The position numbers and the translations under genes are program-made. A stretch of 7,297 bases of DNA from Chloroflexota bacterium (GTDB lineage Bacteria; Chloroflexota; Dehalococcoidia; Lucifugimonadales; UBA3495). Below, in pieces: positions 5,621 to 7,297 of the stretch. The notes under the pieces are model-generated. The model was not told the DNA's origin and made no database searches. It saw nothing but the letters and a program-made list of their open reading frames with translations. The stretch is from NCBI GenBank assembly GCA_022562335.1, contig JADFPM010000136.1:1-7297 (forward strand), read 5' to 3'. Within the stretch, counting starts at the first letter, position 1; each line of letters starts with the position of its first letter.

Positions 5621-6288
5621 ATGGTCCACCGTAACATAGCGCTGGTCACCGGCGGCGCCGGATTTATTGGTTACCATTTGGTTGACCGATTGCTGGTATG
5701 GATTATCGGGTGGCAGTGGTTAACAACCCGAGCACCGGGAAATTGGAGAACCTCAACCCAGCCGCGGTTTCCCATCAAGTGGACGTCACCCATCCTTCCA
5801 CGGCTGATGCGGTTTATGCTGAGCAGCCATACTTGGTCGTCCATTTGGCAGCCCAGGTTAGCGCAAGTAAATCCAAAAAATTCCGGCTAAGGATAGCGAA
5901 ATCAACACCTTAGGCGCCCTTCGCCTTCTGGAGGCGGTACGGCTATGTGGCATCGAGAAGTTGATCAACTCTTGTAATGGGAGGGCACTGTAAGGGGAGC
6001 CCGAGGTAAATCCGTGCGCCGAGGACCGTCCCATTCTTCTAATGCCTCCATGTAGAATATCCAAACGCGTGGGCGAGCTACAACTAGCGCTCTGCCGGCG
6101 ACTCTATGACCACAACTAAACCTTCCTGCGTAGCAGAACCGTTTACGGACCTCCGCGCCAACCACATGGGGAGGCCCGTTGTGGTGGCCGTAATTTCTCA
6201 CAACATTCAGGAAGGCAAACCAATCCGCATCTTTGGTGATGGAGAACAAATCCCGGGATTTTCCTCGATGGTAGGTCACGGTGGTGCC
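5621..6288 (+). pseudogene. NAD-dependent sugar epimerase/dehydratase (extended SDR, GalE-like), broken
   Basis: The start MVHRNIALVTGGAGFIGYHL gives the NAD-binding GxxGxxG of an extended short-chain dehydrogenase/reductase acting on nucleotide sugars. Homology continues in three frames. From 5698 comes DYRVAVVNNPSTGKLENLNP followed by YLVVHLAAQVS. From 5892 comes DSEINTLGALRLLEAVRLCG followed by SKRVGELQLALCRRLYD. From about 6170 comes VVVAVISHNIQEGKPIRIFG. Frame changes lie near 5695, 5880 and 6165. Nonsense codons are at 5991-5993 (TAA where the family has Tyr in L-Y-G-E-P) and 6117-6119 (TAA where Y-T-F-L-R is expected). The catalytic YxxxK is now C-R-I-S-K (6051-6065), losing the tyrosine. 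Homology fades after GDGEQ at about 6250-6288, where a repeat begins, so the last third is missing. Confidence 0.88.
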
Positions 6289-6337
6289 ATACTAAACTTG
6301 GGACCAGTTTTACTCCTGAACTGTGTCCAAGTAGTCA
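6280..6337 (+). repeat. 58-bp dispersed repeat, copy 2 (at the epimerase break point)
   Basis: Second copy of the repeat at 4126-4183, same orientation, offset 2154 bp. The core ACTAAACTTGGGACCAGTTT is at 6291-6310. Epimerase homology ends on its left and the minus-strand SWIM gene ends within it: the TAA stop is at 6310-6312. This placement fits the outer end of an insertion that cut the epimerase gene, with the SWIM gene on the element side. Confidence 0.6.
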
Positions 6338-6726
6338 ACCGGTTCTGCTGACTGTTCTTGGCGGCGTCCCGGATTCGACGCCATCTCTAGGAGGATGTCA
6401 GACGGAGACTTTGGCTCGAGAGAAGGGAAAGATAGCTCGGAGCATTCCAGCCTCTGGTGAAATGCCAAGGCCAATCGATGCTTGCATGGGTGCCCGGAGC
6501 CGTGCCTTAGATAGTCATGGCACTGGCAGTGGCCATTTATTATCTCGTAGTAGCGAAGACCATCTTCCGACCCCACCTGGAAGCGCTGGTCGCCCAACGA
6601 TACAATGGGCCGCAGCAACAATAAGAATGCAGCCTTCTCCAAGCGAGTGGTCAAATGCGGATTTTCTCGCCTCGCCCGACCAACCAACTCCCGTAGTTGG
6701 TCGAGGCTGGGTTTATTCGGTGCCAC
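6310..6726 (-). CDS. SWIM-type zinc-finger protein
   Basis: A 138-residue protein with Cys67-x-Cys69, eleven residues, then Cys81-x-His83, embedded in INGHCQCHDYLRHG and HPCKHRLALA. This is the CxC...CxH zinc site of SWIM domains, which mediate DNA or protein binding. SWIM domains occur in SWI2/SNF2-type ATPases, MuDR/MULE transposases and stand-alone bacterial proteins. Residues 8-38 are helical and basic. Residues 48-64 form a probable short sheet before the finger. The tail after residue 95 is acidic and probably disordered. It starts with GTG: AGGAGG lies seven bases upstream and no ATG is available. An unrecognised gene ends 18 bp upstream, so the two are probably co-transcribed. Its stop lies inside a mobile-element-like repeat. 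Function beyond zinc and nucleic-acid binding is not known to me. Confidence 0.82.
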   Translation of the reverse strand: MAPNKPSLDQLRELVGRARRENPHLTTRLEKAAFLLLLRPIVSLGDQRFQVGSEDGLRYYEIINGHCQCHDYLRHGSGHPCKHRLALAFHQRLECSELSFPSLEPKSPSDILLEMASNPGRRQEQSAEPVDYLDTVQE

Positions 6727-6733
6727 TATGGAT

Positions 6734-6739
6734 CCTCCT
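6734..6739 (-). promoter_or_regulatory. Strong ribosome binding site fixing the SWIM gene's GTG start
   Basis: AGGAGG on the minus strand, seven bases before the GTG at 6726. It lies in the 18-bp gap after the stop of the upstream gene, so the second gene has its own efficient translation signal. This argues that both frames are under selection, or were recently. Confidence 0.8.
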
Positions 6740-6744
6740 GTTAG

Positions 6745-7293
6745 CTACCTGGTGCTCTGGACTAGGGTGGGACCAGCCGGCCGAGATACCGTGGCAACCC
6801 CGGACAACGATGCCGCTATTTCGGCTATGGCTTCAAACCCGAGCAAGGCGTTGAAGGCAGGAACGCTGACCGATTTTCCGTTACTCCCGGTCCCGTCTTG
6901 GCTTGGTGGTGTCAGGCCCATTGGTAGCCGGCCGGAACAAGCCTCCTCCCATGCCTTGCTGATGCACTGCCTAAGAGCATCGGGGCTGTCCACTCTTTGC
7001 TTCTCTAAGACCAAATCCCCTTCTCCCCCTTGGCGCCATACCTCGTGGTACCGGGGTTCTTGGGCATGACCCCAGCTGAAATTACCGTCCTGTGCGGAAA
7101 ACGCGGAAGCAAAGGCTTGGTATCCCTCTGCAGTCTGGATAACCAGGATGGCTGGAAAGAGACGTGCGGCATCGTCACCGGGGTTGGGTTCGGGGTTGGT
7201 GACCAAGGGCTTCTGCTCGCCAAGGATTGGGCGTGGACCCCCATCGGCATTTGTTCCCTGGTCACCTTCGAATTCTTGGGCTCGGAGTTTCAT
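6745..7293 (-). CDS. Unrecognised protein upstream of the SWIM gene, possibly continuing past the window
   Basis: An open frame of 182 codons from an ATG at 7293 to a TAG at 6745-6747. Only four bases remain upstream and they contain no stop, so the true start may lie outside the window. I do not recognise the family. The first 45 or so residues are rich in Gly, Pro, Asp, Glu and Asn and look disordered. Residues about 45-66 (RLFPAILVIQTAEGYQAF) look like a folded core strand and helix. Residues 103-119 (SPDALRQCISKAWEEAC) form a likely amphipathic helix. The remainder is Ser/Gly-rich and then hydrophobic. No membrane span or signal peptide is visible. Lack of stops over 183 codons, the 18-bp gap and the ribosome site for the next gene support a real gene paired with the SWIM protein. 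The product may act with it on DNA or RNA, but this rests on adjacency alone. Confidence 0.6.
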   Translation of the reverse strand: MKLRAQEFEGDQGTNADGGPRPILGEQKPLVTNPEPNPGDDAARLFPAILVIQTAEGYQAFASAFSAQDGNFSWGHAQEPRYHEVWRQGGEGDLVLEKQRVDSPDALRQCISKAWEEACSGRLPMGLTPPSQDGTGSNGKSVSVPAFNALLGFEAIAEIAASLSGVATVSRPAGPTLVQSTR

Positions 7294-7297
7294 CTCG

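Noticed and set aside
6411..7069. Two plus-strand frames of 147 and 154 codons
   Set aside because: They lie opposite the SWIM gene and its upstream partner, which have better composition, a tight gap and a strong ribosome site.

Overview
The window looks like a bacterial chromosome segment of moderately high GC content. No gene fixes the phylum. A probable F420-dependent luciferase-like oxidoreductase, a single-module VOC protein and an IS1182-type transposase remnant would fit Chloroflexota (Dehalococcoidia/SAR202-like) or another F420-using lineage. That placement is inference from protein flavour, not a demonstrated assignment.

The left part (1-3767) is ordinary and intact. Two genes lie on the minus strand: a VOC/extradiol-dioxygenase-fold protein (1172-1672) and, 150 bp downstream of it, an LLM-class oxidoreductase (134-1021). 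Each has a clear Shine-Dalgarno sequence that fixes its start. Diverging from them on the plus strand are a complete tRNA-Lys(UUU) with encoded CCA (2027-2102), a class I SAM-dependent methyltransferase (2155-2817) and ribose-5-phosphate isomerase A (3057-3767, probably a TTG start).

The middle (3768 to about 6290) contains no convincing intact gene and reads as a gene graveyard. On the minus strand, several short stretches of protein-like sequence are interrupted by stops and frame changes. Among them are repeats that look like mobile-element ends: a 58-bp repeat also found at 6280, a nested inverted repeat at 4288-4363, and a small palindromic element bracketed by 9-bp direct repeats at 4923-5023. 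Then, head to tail on the plus strand, come the N-terminus of an IS1182-like transposase, an N-terminal scrap of a thiamine-diphosphate (acetolactate synthase-like) enzyme, and most of an NAD-dependent sugar epimerase. The epimerase has three frame changes, two nonsense codons and loss of its catalytic tyrosine. It ends where the second copy of the 58-bp repeat begins.

The right part (6310-7297) holds two apparently intact, closely spaced minus-strand genes: an unrecognised protein reaching the window edge and a 138-residue SWIM-type zinc-finger protein with a strong Shine-Dalgarno sequence and a GTG start. The SWIM gene's stop codon lies inside the 58-bp repeat. The pair is therefore probably linked to, or carried by, the mobile element that cut the epimerase. 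It is the best candidate here for something not yet described. No CRISPR array, rRNA or replication origin was seen.
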